A stretch of DNA of 64,000 nucleotides, from positions 1 to 64,000 of the forward strand of contig JAFISE010000122.1 of assembly GCA_022560025.1 (NCBI GenBank), written 5' to 3'. How positions within the stretch are numbered: the stretch's first letter is position 1; each line of letters begins with the position of its first letter. This document shows, in pieces, positions 45,835 to 56,613 of this stretch. The notes under the pieces are model-generated. The model did no database searches. It worked only from the letters and a program-made list of their open reading frames with translations, and was not told where the DNA came from. This DNA is from Stagonosporopsis chrysanthemi (lineage: Eukaryota; Ascomycota; Dothideomycetes; Pleosporales; Didymellaceae). The translations under genes were made by a program, and so were the position numbers.

Positions 45835-47468
45835 ATGTCCGCCGCAGAGGCACACGATGCTGGGCCGCATGCCACCTTCAAGTTTCCCGCATTCGAGCCG
45901 GACCTGCTTCCCACGCATGAAGAGGAGCCATACAGCCTGACGTCTTCCCGCAACGCAAGCCCCAGCCACGGCGCACACACGAACGGCTACGCCGTACCTG
46001 CAGAAAGGTGGCAGCCTCGCAAAGAGGCACGGGTAGGCTTCGCGAGCCACTCAAACGTCGGACCATCAAACAGACACGGCAGACAGAAGAGCTTGAGTGA
46101 GGCTTTTCAGACCATAAGGACACGGAAAGGCAGTGTTAGCCAGAATGCGCACGAAATCGCCGATGCGCTCAAGGCGCCGCTGTCTCCGAAGCTCGTCGTA
46201 AGTCAGGGCAGAGTTAATGGTCAGCTCCATGCTAACGTGTGCAGCTACTTTGCGGTGTTTGGTACCTGACCTCAATCTTCACGAACATGTCTTCGAAGAC
46301 TATCCTCACTGCGCTTCCAAAGCCCGTCACCCTCACGACCATCCAATTCGCCTTCGTCTCGGGTTGGTGCATGGTACTGGCTGCGCTGGCTAAACGATAC
46401 CCTCGCATGAAACAGAAAATGCCATTCCTCAAGTATGGCATTCGCCGGCCACACAAAGAGATCATCGTCGCGACGCTGCCCCTTACTGCGTTCATGATTG
46501 GCGGTCACATCTTGAGCGCTGATGCGACCTCGAGGATACCGGTGTCGCTGGTGCACACCATCAAGGGACTGTCGCCTCTCATGACAGTCTTCGCCTACCG
46601 CTTCTTCTTTGGGATAACGTACTCCATACCCACGTACCTGTCTCTGATACCCCTCACCCTTGGTGTCATCCTGGCATGTTCGGCCGACTTCAACGCCAAT
46701 TTCCTCGGACTGGTCATGGCCTTTGCCAGTGCTATCGTCTTTGTCACGCAGAACATTGTGTCCAAGCAGATCTTTAATGATGCTGCATCCGCTGAGAAGG
46801 AAGGACTGCCGCCAACCAAGTTCACAAAACCGGACAAGCTCAACTTGCTTTGCTATTCGTCTGGCCTCGCGTTTCTGTGTACAGTCCCCATCTGGCTGTG
46901 GTCTGAGGGGTTCACCTTGATCTGGGATTTCTTGTACGATGCTTCAATCGAGCTGTCCGAAAAACCAGGTGCCTACGACCATGGTCGACTCTTCCTCGAG
47001 TTTCTGTTCAACGGAACATTTCACTTCGGACAGAATATTGTCGCCTTCGTCCTGCTCTCCATGGTGTCACCGGTCACATACTCTGTCGCGAGCTTGATCA
47101 AGCGTGTCTTCGTCATCGTCTTCGCCGTTGTCTGGTTTAAAAAGCCTTTGACAAGTACACAAGGCTTTGGATTTGTGCTGACTTTCATTGGGCTGTATCT
47201 TTACGACCGGACGTCAGATGCGGCAAAGGCGGACAAGCGCGCAAGAGCACAGCAATCCAAGAGCCAAGGAACACTGTTACCTCTGGCTACAGATGTGAAG
47301 TCAAGACCGACATTCACTGCGAGTCCTGCCACTATGTCTGCCGGCACAGGCGCGTATCCAGTCGCAAGAGACATTAAAAGGGATGATGATGGCGGCTTCA
47401 AGAGGCCTGACATGAGTTCAAGCTATCTCCCGCCAGGCACGAAACAAGAAGACACATGGCGGCGGTAG
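45835..47468 (+). CDS. SLY41: Sly41-like nucleotide-sugar/triose-phosphate-type transporter
   Basis: Exons 45835-46197 and 46245-47468 join in frame (PKLVLLCGVWYLTSIFTNM) across GTAAGT..TGCAG, coding 528 residues. A 120-residue hydrophilic cytosolic N-terminus precedes about ten membrane helices of the drug/metabolite transporter superfamily, TPT domain: VWYLTSIFTNMSSKTIL, TTIQFAFVSGWCMVL, SLVHTIKGLSPLMTVFAYRF, FVTQNIVSKQIF, HFGQNIVAFVLLSMVSPVTY and VASLIKRVFVIVFAVVWF. The VKR-like and KxP motifs (IKRVFVIVFAVVWFKKPLT) are typical. In yeast, extra Sly41 bypasses loss of Ypt1, placing it in ER-to-Golgi traffic. The tail is Ser/Arg-rich. It lies directly before the ER-fusion gene SEY1 on the same strand, though no co-regulation can be shown. 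Confidence 0.88.
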
Positions 47469-47978
47469 AATGATCAATACATAATGATACATCAATACAC
47501 AACCACATCTAGATCATAGGCAAACAATTACGCACAAAGGGCACAGGGCAACTACATATCCCTAGCCACCACTTGAACTAGTACTCAACAGTGTCAAACA
47601 GGTACCTGGGCCGCTAGTGCGCCACGTTTCCTTGGCAACTACACTACGCAATCGCAACTTCCACTGTGCGCTCACGCGATCTGCGCCATCCAACCGCTGA
47701 TGTATCTTCGGCGTAATGACTTCCATACAGGAATCGCAGGCGGCAGCTGGGCCCCGCTTTCACTCGCATGCTGCAAACAAACGAGCAAGTGATGCTCTAG
47801 ACCGTCATCTGAACGGAGAGCGTAGCCCTGTACGCCTAAGCGAGCATCCTAGCAGCGAATCATTAGCTGGCACCCTGGACATCCCCTTGCCCTGTGACAT
47901 CAACGGCCACCTTTCTCCTTACCACCAAGTTATTCTTCCCGCCACACGTGCAGCTGCCCGCGGCTGTACCCTTTAGTA
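47469..47978. promoter_or_regulatory. SEY1 upstream region
   Basis: 510 bp between SLY41 stop and SEY1 start. A plus-strand frame 47716-47976 encodes nothing recognisable and probably is the 5' leader. Confidence 0.45.
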
Positions 47979-50805
47979 ATGGCCTCTGATACTCTCAAAG
48001 TTAATGGGACCCGGCCAGGCAATGTCCGTCATCCAACCGCTCCCGGCATGATGATGAACGCGCATTTTGCGAATGTTGGCGACGACGCCGGCAAGGAGGC
48101 CTACGAACATGGCGTCCAGGTCATTGACGAGGACAAGCTCTTCAAGTGTGTGCAGCCTGGCTTTGTTCTGTCACTATTTGAGAGGGAATGTAGCTAACAT
48201 AGTTGCGCAACACAGTTCCAATGTCGGCAAATACCTTAACATCCAGAATGTTATCCCTGCAGGCTTCAACTACCACCTCATCGCCGTATTTGGTTCGCAG
48301 TCCACGGGCAAGTCGACCCTACTAAACCATCTTTTTGGCACACAGTTCGGCGTCATGTCAGAGCAGGAGCGCCGCCAGACGACGAAGGGAATCTGGATGA
48401 GCAAGAACAAGCGTGAAGCGGGTGGCTCGGGCATGGCTGAGAACATTCTGGTCATGGATGTCGAGGGAACAGACGGACGGGAGCGCGGAGAGGATCAGGA
48501 CTTTGAGCGCAAGAGCGCTCTCTTTGCGCTTGCGACGAGCGAAGTTCTCATCGTCAATATCTGGGAGCACCAGGTTGGACTATACCAGGGTGCGAACATG
48601 GGTCTGTTGAAGACCGTGTTTGAGGTCAACCTGCAGTTGTTTGTGAAGGACAGCAAGTACGTACGAGAGATGCTAGGAGCTGGACGTTATGCTGACACTC
48701 TACAGGACCATCCCCAAGTCTCTCCTATTCTTCGTCATCCGTGACCACCTTGGCACCACACCTCTCAAGAACCTCCAGAACACGATCATTCAAGACCTCA
48801 CAAAATTGTGGTCAGCCATTTCGAAGCCCGCTGGCCTTGAGGACTCGCGCATTGAGGACTACCTCGACTTCGCGTTCGTCGCTCTACCACACAAGATCCT
48901 TCAGCCAGAAAAGTTCGAGGAAGCAGTCAACAAGCTGAGCCTTCGATTCCGGGAAGGGTACAACGATCCCAAGAAGAGCGGTCTTCTCGATGAGGCAGAA
49001 CTGCCTATCTTCCTTCCTCAGTACCATCGTCGCATCCCTGCAGACGGCTTCCCCGCATATGCTGAAGGCATTTGGGATCAAATTGTGCACAACAAGGACC
49101 TCGATTTGCCCACACAACAGGAATTGCTTGCTCAATTCAGGTGCGACGAGATCGCACGAGAAGTCCTCGTTGTCTTCGATGAGAAGATTACGCCACTCGA
49201 AGACAAGCAGGCGGAGGACGCGAGGATAGGACAACCATCGATCATCTCGGATCTTGGGCCTATCATGAATGCTGCCAGGGCACTTGTCTTCAAAGACTTC
49301 GATACGAACGCAAGCCGTTACCATAAGGGCGTCTACAAGAGGAAGCTGGCCGAGTTGGAGGGCAAGGTCGACACGCGATTGAAGGCACTGAGTCAGAAGC
49401 AGATCAGCGCCGCCCACAAGTCTGGTATTGACGAGTTTAGCAATGCTGTCAGCACAGCAGTGAAGCTTGGTCAGAAGAAGGGAGCATCGTACGACTTTGC
49501 GCAGATCGTGGACTCGGAGAAGAAGAAGGCGCTGTCAAAGTTCGAGGAAGATGCTAAGGCGATCGCCATCGAGGGCGCATCTTGGAGCGATGCCACACAC
49601 CAGCTCGCGCTGTACCGAAAAGAACTGGATGAGGTATCAGGCCGTTTGCGCAAAGAGGAGATGAGGCGCTTGGCGACACGGATAGAACGCTGGGTCAGGA
49701 GTCGTCTGGATGAATCGGTCGGTCTCGAATTCAACAAACTTGGGTCTGGGCGAGGTGGCTCCGGCGCTCCTGAACATGGCGAAAAGCCAGCGACCGAGAA
49801 AGATCTGTGGGATCGTGTATGGGCTATTTTCACAGACACAGTCTCGAGCGCCGAGAAGCGCTTCGCCGACCGCGCACAGAGCTTCGACGCTAGCCCCGAA
49901 GAAGTTGAGGTTGGCCTGTGGAGGTTGCGGCGCAAATCGTGGGGTGTTCTCCGCGCGAAGATCGACGAAGAGGTGATGGAAGGCAACATCATGCTCAAGC
50001 TAAGGGAGAACTTCGAAGACAAATTCCGTTACGACGAGCAAGGTGTCCCAAGAATATGGCGACCCACAGACGATATTGAGGGTATCTACACTAAGGCCCG
50101 CGAGTCGACGATCACTCTCATTCCACTGCTTGCGCGCTTCAAGCTTTCCAAGACATCGTCGCCGCCGCCACTTGATGCATGGATTGGCGACGCGCCTGCA
50201 TCCGTCTCTCCCGCGGACGAGGACGACCTCACACCAATTGGCGGTCTCGACGACGATGAGGGTAAGACACTGGACGACGAGATGGTCATTCTTTCAGACA
50301 CCAAGCAAGCAGATTTACTTGTACGCTTCAAGAAGACAGCAGACGGCGTGTACGTCGAAGCCAAGCGCAGTGCCATCGGCGGTATGACGCAAGTCCCTCT
50401 CTACTTCTACGGCCTACTTCTGGCTCTGGGATGGAACGAGATAGTAACCGGTGAGCATATCCCCTTCCCCTCACAGCACCTGCCCGAAACTAACAGACTA
50501 CAGTCCTCCGTAACCCTGTCTACTTCATCTTCCTCATCCTCGCCTCCATCGGTGCTTACGTCACCTACACCCTCAACCTCTGGGGGCCCATGGCACGCAT
50601 GGCCAACGCCGCGTCCGCACAGGCTCTTGACATTGGCAAGGAGCGACTGCGCGAGTTCCTTGAGACCAGCGAGTCGGGCCGCAGGGCCATGGCGCAGAGC
50701 GGTCTTGACAACAGCAACAGCACCAGGTCGAGAAACGATGTCAGGATGGACAATCTGAACGCGAACGGGAAGAAGGCTGAGGATGAAGACTTGGATGATA
50801 TCTGA
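47979..50805 (+). CDS. SEY1: Sey1/atlastin-type ER membrane-fusion GTPase
   Basis: Exons 47979-48145, 48216-48656, 48706-50450 and 50504-50805 join in frame and code 884 residues. The dynamin-like GTPase domain starts near residue 55: GFNYHLIAVFGSQSTGKSTL (P-loop GSQSTGKS), switch region RRQTTKGIWM, VMDVEGTDGRERGEDQDFER (G3 DVEG) and FFVIRDHLG (RD motif replacing NKxD). A long helical stalk follows, then a hairpin of two membrane segments: VPLYFYGLLLALGWNEIVT and VYFIFLILASIGAYVTYTLN, split by the last intron. The C-terminal tail is amphipathic and acidic (KKAEDEDLDDI). Sey1 dimers fuse ER tubules. All signature residues are present; length is close to yeast Sey1 (776) plus a longer N-terminus common in filamentous fungi. 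Confidence 0.95.
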
Positions 50806-53377
50806 TCGACAGATCAAAAGACAGCTCGCATCGGACGGACGTGGCTTGGGTACACTGGTTTGCGTGCTTGGGGACGTGCCTGTCACTATTGGGGAGTGAA
50901 CAGCATTATTAGATCCTAGATGGGGCTTTGGCCGGGTAATGACATGAGTCTTCAAAAGTGAGCTGTCGGTTGGGTTTGCCAGTGTCGTGTGTGTAGCCGC
51001 ATGGCTGTTTGATCGGGGGAAATGGTCAAAGCTCGGAGGGAGGTCACCTGTGAGTAGGTATACAATTAGGGGTTCGCTCGTGCTGGCAGATTCGAACCAT
51101 CTATTCCTTTTCTTTGTCTCTGTCTCAAAAAACTGCAAACATCCTGGATTTGGTTTCTATTCCTCGAAACCAAGCTGCGTTCTAACTGATGTGTTGAAGA
51201 TCTGTCTCTTCTCAAACTCCACAGATTTACAGCAAATTCGGGTTAACCTCAAATCGTCCGCTCTCTTTTTGTGTCTTACTTCATCACCGCCAGAGCTGTG
51301 GCTTTTGGCCTGAACGAAAATCAGCTTTTCCCCAGTCATGGGTGGGCGCTCTGTTCTTCCACAAACCACACTAATTCCTCTCATCAAAAGCAATGTTTAG
51401 AAAACATCGGCAAGACTAAAACATCAAATAAGATCATATCTTCTTCAAGAAGCAGAATGTATCTGAGTTATGGCTCTTTCTCCCAAAATGCAACGGCTCT
51501 GGATACATGTGCAGACGACTTGTCTCTTTTCAAACTCGCGTCAACTCCCCGCATCAAAGCCTCAATCATGGCTTCTGTTCTGGAAGGAACACGCTAGTTG
51601 TTGGATATGACCGCTCTTTTTTCGCGTGTTCCACCACTTTTACACAAAAGAAGCACATTTCATGCTCAGTCATGTCGCTTGTGGACTTAAAGATGTCTCA
51701 AATTACTTCTCTACTCCTCTGTCTTGAAGCGGACCAGGAACTTATAGATGGCTTTTGCTTCTGAAGTGGCATAAAAATGATGCGCGATGTGTCCGTTTCC
51801 GTGTGTTTTCAAACGGTCTACATCAAAGATTTCGAATCCAAAGTACCATGTCTTGTTCAAGTGAGTTGAATGCAGTTACTCTGTACTCTGGAGTGTGCAA
51901 TGATATCGAAAGTCCTTGACCAAAACGATGATGTTTTGTTGCTCTGGCTTGCCCGAGAATCTTGTTACTGTTTAGTATGTGCTCCCGAAATATTGAGTAA
52001 AAAGAACGTCTACTTCGAGATGATGTTCTGTATCGATACTTCGTAACAGTGGCGTTGCTTTCTCTTCGCACGATGCTACAATTGTCATGCCTTGGGTTTG
52101 ATTCAGTCGTTCTGTGATCAAACATATACGAAAAGTGCCACACGAGCATCTGTGCACTCTGGCTGCCACTTGAACAAAATTAATTCATGTCAAAGACAGG
52201 AGCGCCTCTGGTATGACTGAAAGTCTAAGGGTACAAGCTGATGACACATAACTGTGCATCAAATCTTCCATTGTTCGGAGAGAAAAGGCCAAAAAGCATC
52301 GTTCAAAACGAATGTGTTTCCATGTACCACATCAAATGTCTAATACATACTTCAAAAGTCGGCTTTTTAGTTACTCAGATTGCTGTACTGATTTGACAAA
52401 GGCTGGGGAAAGCAGTCGTCACATCTCATATTCGTGTTTCAGGCAACCGCCTTTGCTCCAAGTAAGCGTGTGTTGAGATATGTCTTCTCGCTGGCAATGT
52501 ATCCGCCGCATGGCTGTATCTTCGATTCTTACAGAACACTGTTTATCGGGACTTTGAAGAATCTCAATGATATACATCCTAAAAGTTGACTCATCCAAAG
52601 ATTGAACGTCCTTCGATGCTGTCCAAAAATCTTTTGTCCAGAACTATGTGAAGGTCCGCAATGCAAATCGATGTTCTTAGTGCTGTATTTTCGTCCTTCT
52701 AGGCGGGAGTATGAATCCGGGTCAAAGACTACGGTAGCCCGTTTCTATCTGAGCCGCGGACGCTGCACTCCGAGCTGGTCAAACCTCGAAACGTCTCGAG
52801 TGCCTGCCGAAAGAAGAATGTGGTATAGCCGCATGCAGAAGATGCAAGCAGGTGCATGCCCGAGGCTGGCCTTTCGGCCTTATCCATTGAGCGCACCTAC
52901 ACTGACACTTATATATGTCAATGAAAGACATGCGGCTGATGATTGAGCTTGACTGGAAAGGGATCCGAGCTGGGATTAGTCCGTCGAACCTCCAACTATG
53001 CCTGCAATTTATCGTCTCTATGCAAGAAAATGCCCCAACGCTGAAGATCGGTTAGAGAGTATTGTTTAGACAACGCACCAGTAAATACACACTTGCTGGA
53101 AGTAAAGAAGACACGAACTTAATCTCAAATGTATTTTGTGTACGTTAGAATCGTAAAGAATGTGAGACACCAATATTCATAAGGATGCTCCAAACGGATG
53201 GTGATACTCGACTATTTGCTTCCATGATCTCTTATCAGAATACAAGCAATGAATAGACAATACCGGCGAAGGATAGACACACGCTCCAATGTTCTGCCTT
53301 CTGACTTTCAAGGGAGAGTTTACCAGACCATACATACTGACAGTACCATGGTACAGTAGCATCAGCTTCTGCCACAC
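50806..53377. other. 2.6 kb gene-poor, AT-richer stretch with a recurring 7-mer
   Basis: No recognisable gene. The longest plus frame (51271-51597, 108 codons, Ser/Asn-rich) resembles nothing I know. The word CATCAAA occurs at 51382, 51422, 51552, 51821, 52257 and 52330, six times in under 1 kb, all on the same strand. Phrases recur as well: TGTCTCTTCTCAAACTC near 51201 versus TGTCTCTTTTCAAACTC near 51524, and CCGCTCTCTTTTTG near 51259 versus CCGCTCTTTTTTCG near 51611. This looks like a diverged repeat array or non-coding transcript region rather than random spacer. Confidence 0.4.
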
Positions 53378-54442
53378 TTAATCTCTCCAGCTCCCAAGGT
53401 TGACAGAGTTGATCGGTCTACCAATGTTTTTTCCAAACTGGCCACCGACGTTACCAGCAGGCCAATAGTTGCAAACGGTATACTTGTTGATTCGCGAGTT
53501 CGTGTCTGTGCCAACTTTCATCCTACCAGTACAGTCAAGCGAGTAGCAGCCTACGCTGGTGCTGCCGTTCCAAAGAAGCTGTGTAAGATGGCCGACTACC
53601 GGGAAAACATTGCCAGGAACATCTGCTGCACCCCAGTAAGGTACCATTGGCGGGAATTCCTCTTTGTACCAGCTCTCAGTGATGCCAGCTGTGACGTTGA
53701 AGGAATTGCCAGAAACAATGAATAGGTTCTGGCCTTGAGATACGTTAGGCGGGATGTAGTGCTCAAAATTGCAGGTCTCGGCTGTAATTTGAGCAGTCGC
53801 GGCAACTGTATCATTCCAGACCAGCGGGACCGATCGATGATTAGCGCGAGCAATGTTGTGGTGGTATAGGATAGAGTTCCTGTATGCTGCGCCATCAGCA
53901 GGACCAAGAGTAGCCTGTTGTACTCCAGGAGTGTGTCCTGGATCAATTGGAACCCCAGAAGGCACTGTAACTGCTGTAGTAGAGGGGCCTGGGGAGCCGC
54001 TAATACCGCTGCCTACGATAGCGGAGGTGGAAGACGATGTGGAAGTCAAGGTGGTCGTCGGGGTAGATGACGTTAGAGACGACGTAGTCGGAAGAGTGGC
54101 TGCGTTTGTGTTGGTGGTCGAAGTGCTTGTCCTGGTAGTCGTGCTCGAGGTAGTCAGTCCGGTAGAGGTCCTGGTGGTCGTAGACGTTCTACTAGCATCC
54201 GGGCGTGGAAGGCTAATAGACGGTGGAGGTGGAACATTTGGAGGACGGCGGGTGTTTGGTGGATTGATGGGTGTGGGCGGGCCTGCCCACACCGCCCGTG
54301 TAGCGGGAGGAGTCACAATGACCGTGGTGGTGACCCTGACAGTGTTGATGACAGTGGCTTGTTGGCGCTTCTCAAGCTGGCCTTGCGGCAGGGCAAACGC
54401 GCTGGCTGCAAGCGCAGACGTGAGGAGGGTGGAAGAGCGCAT
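53378..54442 (-). CDS. Secreted CAP (SCP/PR-1-like) protein
   Basis: A single exon of 354 residues. Signal peptide STLLTSALAASAFALP is followed by a Kex2-type site (QLEKR at about 22-26). A long Pro- then Ser/Thr-rich linker (residues 50-165) precedes the CAP domain, about 185-340: NSILYHHNIARANHRSVPLV, TAETCNFEHYIPPNVSQGQN, GHLTQLLWNGSTSVGCYSLD and YTVCNYWPAGNVGGQFGKNI. These correspond to the CAP1 (GHLTQLLW) and CAP2 (VCNYWPAGN) signatures and the conserved His of the HN and FEH positions. CAP proteins in fungi (Pry1 family) bind sterols and lipids outside the cell. The linker is likely heavily O-glycosylated and could attach to the wall. Confidence 0.92.
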   Translation of the reverse strand: MRSSTLLTSALAASAFALPQGQLEKRQQATVINTVRVTTTVIVTPPATRAVWAGPPTPINPPNTRRPPNVPPPPSISLPRPDASRTSTTTRTSTGLTTSSTTTRTSTSTTNTNAATLPTTSSLTSSTPTTTLTSTSSSTSAIVGSGISGSPGPSTTAVTVPSGVPIDPGHTPGVQQATLGPADGAAYRNSILYHHNIARANHRSVPLVWNDTVAATAQITAETCNFEHYIPPNVSQGQNLFIVSGNSFNVTAGITESWYKEEFPPMVPYWGAADVPGNVFPVVGHLTQLLWNGSTSVGCYSLDCTGRMKVGTDTNSRINKYTVCNYWPAGNVGGQFGKNIGRPINSVNLGSWRD

Positions 54443-56613
54443 GATGAATGCTGATCAAGAAGTGATGGTGGATGTGCTTTGGAACTGTCTCTTCTGACTG
54501 AGACTGGATCAATATAAATACTTCGAACGTAAGCCTCGAGTTGTCAAGATCTGCCGGAAGCGCAGCCCCCGAATGTATGTGCAGACCACATTACACCCTT
54601 CAAAGTAGCGGAAAGGAACTAACGTACTGACTGCTTCGACGAAAGCGGCGATCGTCGACTCAGTTGAGAGCAGCCTCGGCGACTGACGACAAAGGATTGC
54701 ATAGAAATGGGAATATGGGAGGCAAAGAGTGTGGACTGCTTCAGTAGAAGCTGATCAAAGGAGTGGCGTCGTTGTCGTCAAGACAGTGGGGAAAGGAAAT
54801 TGGTCGACCAACACCTGGGACGACACAGCTGGTTGTCCAGGTGTCGATGAAGAACGGAGCTAAGGCTAGGCGAGATGTCGTAGTACAATTGTTCCTACCA
54901 GACACTTGACGCATGGGGTAGCCACACAGACCAATAGTGAAGTACTAGTGCAAAACCTACACAGTGAGGAGCTCTTAGAAGAGCTACTCTTCACATTTCG
55001 CGCCGCGGAGGCCATGACGTGCACAAAGCCGCTCAATTCCCATAATTCCAATATTACCGGTGAACGCGTAATACTATCCCCTGCGTATGACGACATGGTC
55101 TTGTCGTTGTCGATTTCCGTTTGCGGTTCTGACAGCATCGCGTGGTGTGCCTGATGTCCAATACCATGGCACCATAAATGAAGATCTCTTCAACAGCGAC
55201 ACCTGTAGCGCGGAGTCGCCGTCGATGCACCATGGCTTAGAAGTGGGCGCTAGTGCGAGCTGTGCTGGTCCAGCCATGAGGCGAAGGAAGATGTTGTTCA
55301 GTTGACTGGCATGCATCGGAGGCAGCCGTGTCCAATCAGAAGCAACCTGTCCACAATCCACGCTAGAGACCATTGCTTGATGCGGAGCAGGCATAACCAA
55401 GCTTTTCAGCAGAGTGGATGCTATTCCAGACTGCTGACTGCTTACCAGGACAATATGGCTCGGGCTCAAGTCTCGAAAACACACGGTAACGCATCGTCAT
55501 CGATTGAGTCATGCTTGCCCCTACTGTCTGGCAGTTGGGTCAAGGACTTTGATATCCACGCTTCTCGACGTATTGGACTTTACATATGCACGACCTGAAG
55601 GGCCTCTCGATGTATCCGGGCGGGGTGGTAGGGGGCGGCTGCTTTTCGAGCACTCGTTACGACTGCATGTAGAAGACAAGATATCGTGAGCCACATTCCA
55701 GGTGGAACCCCTTACTCGATTTCTGCAAGGCCCGTGCTTGTATGAAGATGAGACTTGCAAGTCGATCCCTTGCTGGCTGTTGATGTCCAGGCACGTCCAG
55801 GGAAGGTTACTGAGATAGCGGCTGCGAACACGTGCGAACGCTCGTCAAAGTCTTGTGGGTCTCCACCCGGGCACATACAATTGCACTCTCGAATCGTATG
55901 CTTATACTTCTCGCTTTGGAATGGTTCTAGACGACGCAGCGGAGCATGTCACTCTTTGAGGTTGCGCAAATCACATCTGCATCAATGCCGTTGCCGCAAC
56001 ATGTGATTCTGCAAACGGACTTGCATCTGCCGTGATTTCCAGAGACGTGGATGATGGGGCAGTGCATAGCATGCACTTGGTTTACAGCTGAGAACTGGTT
56101 CACTAGCATGTAGATACCTGTCGATTCCCTATCCGCGGTCAAAGGGCCTAGCGCCCAAGTGGCTGTTGTACCCATGACTGATCGTGTGTCTGAAATGCCA
56201 TTACCTTTTCTAATATCTTGTTAGCCATCTTGATGTGAGCAAAAGGGCGGCCTTCGTCTTCTCAGGAAGATATCCGCCACAGGTCCCAAACACAACACGG
56301 CGGGTTGCCCGTTATTGTACCTGTCTTCACCAAGCACTCTGAATAGCTGCCTTAGATTGAGATTTTGGGATATTTCGCACTCTATGAGTCCCGACTTAAT
56401 GATGGGATATTGTTGATGATGTTGTGTAAGCTCGGACATGGACTAGATGAGGTTGTGCTTCTGCACGTGACTTTGAGATGCGCCCCACTTCCAGCATGTC
56501 ATCCGTCGTGTCAGGTAGCATAGTTCATTCACTGTGTACCGGATTCATCTTTCCTCCATATATGAAACCGCTTCTCATAAGTTCGCCATATCGCCAACTT
56601 CTTCGTGCTCGCT
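54443..56613. promoter_or_regulatory. 2.2 kb divergent intergenic region
   Basis: Between the CAP-protein start (minus) and the first F-box gene (plus). Minus frames at 55138-54866 and 55484-55074 look mildly protein-like (for instance SSYAGDSITRSPVILELWEL) but neither has a family signature nor a consistent exon structure. No repeat or RNA gene is seen. Confidence 0.4.

Noticed and set aside
51060..51150. tRNA-like T-arm (GGTTCGAATC on the minus strand near 51090)
   Set aside because: The T stem does not pair properly and no anticodon arm or acceptor stem can be found around it.
51270..52340. Individual C/D box snoRNA genes
   Set aside because: Box-C-like TGATG words are present, but matching CTGA boxes lie 100-155 nt away with no terminal stems; kept only as a motif observation.
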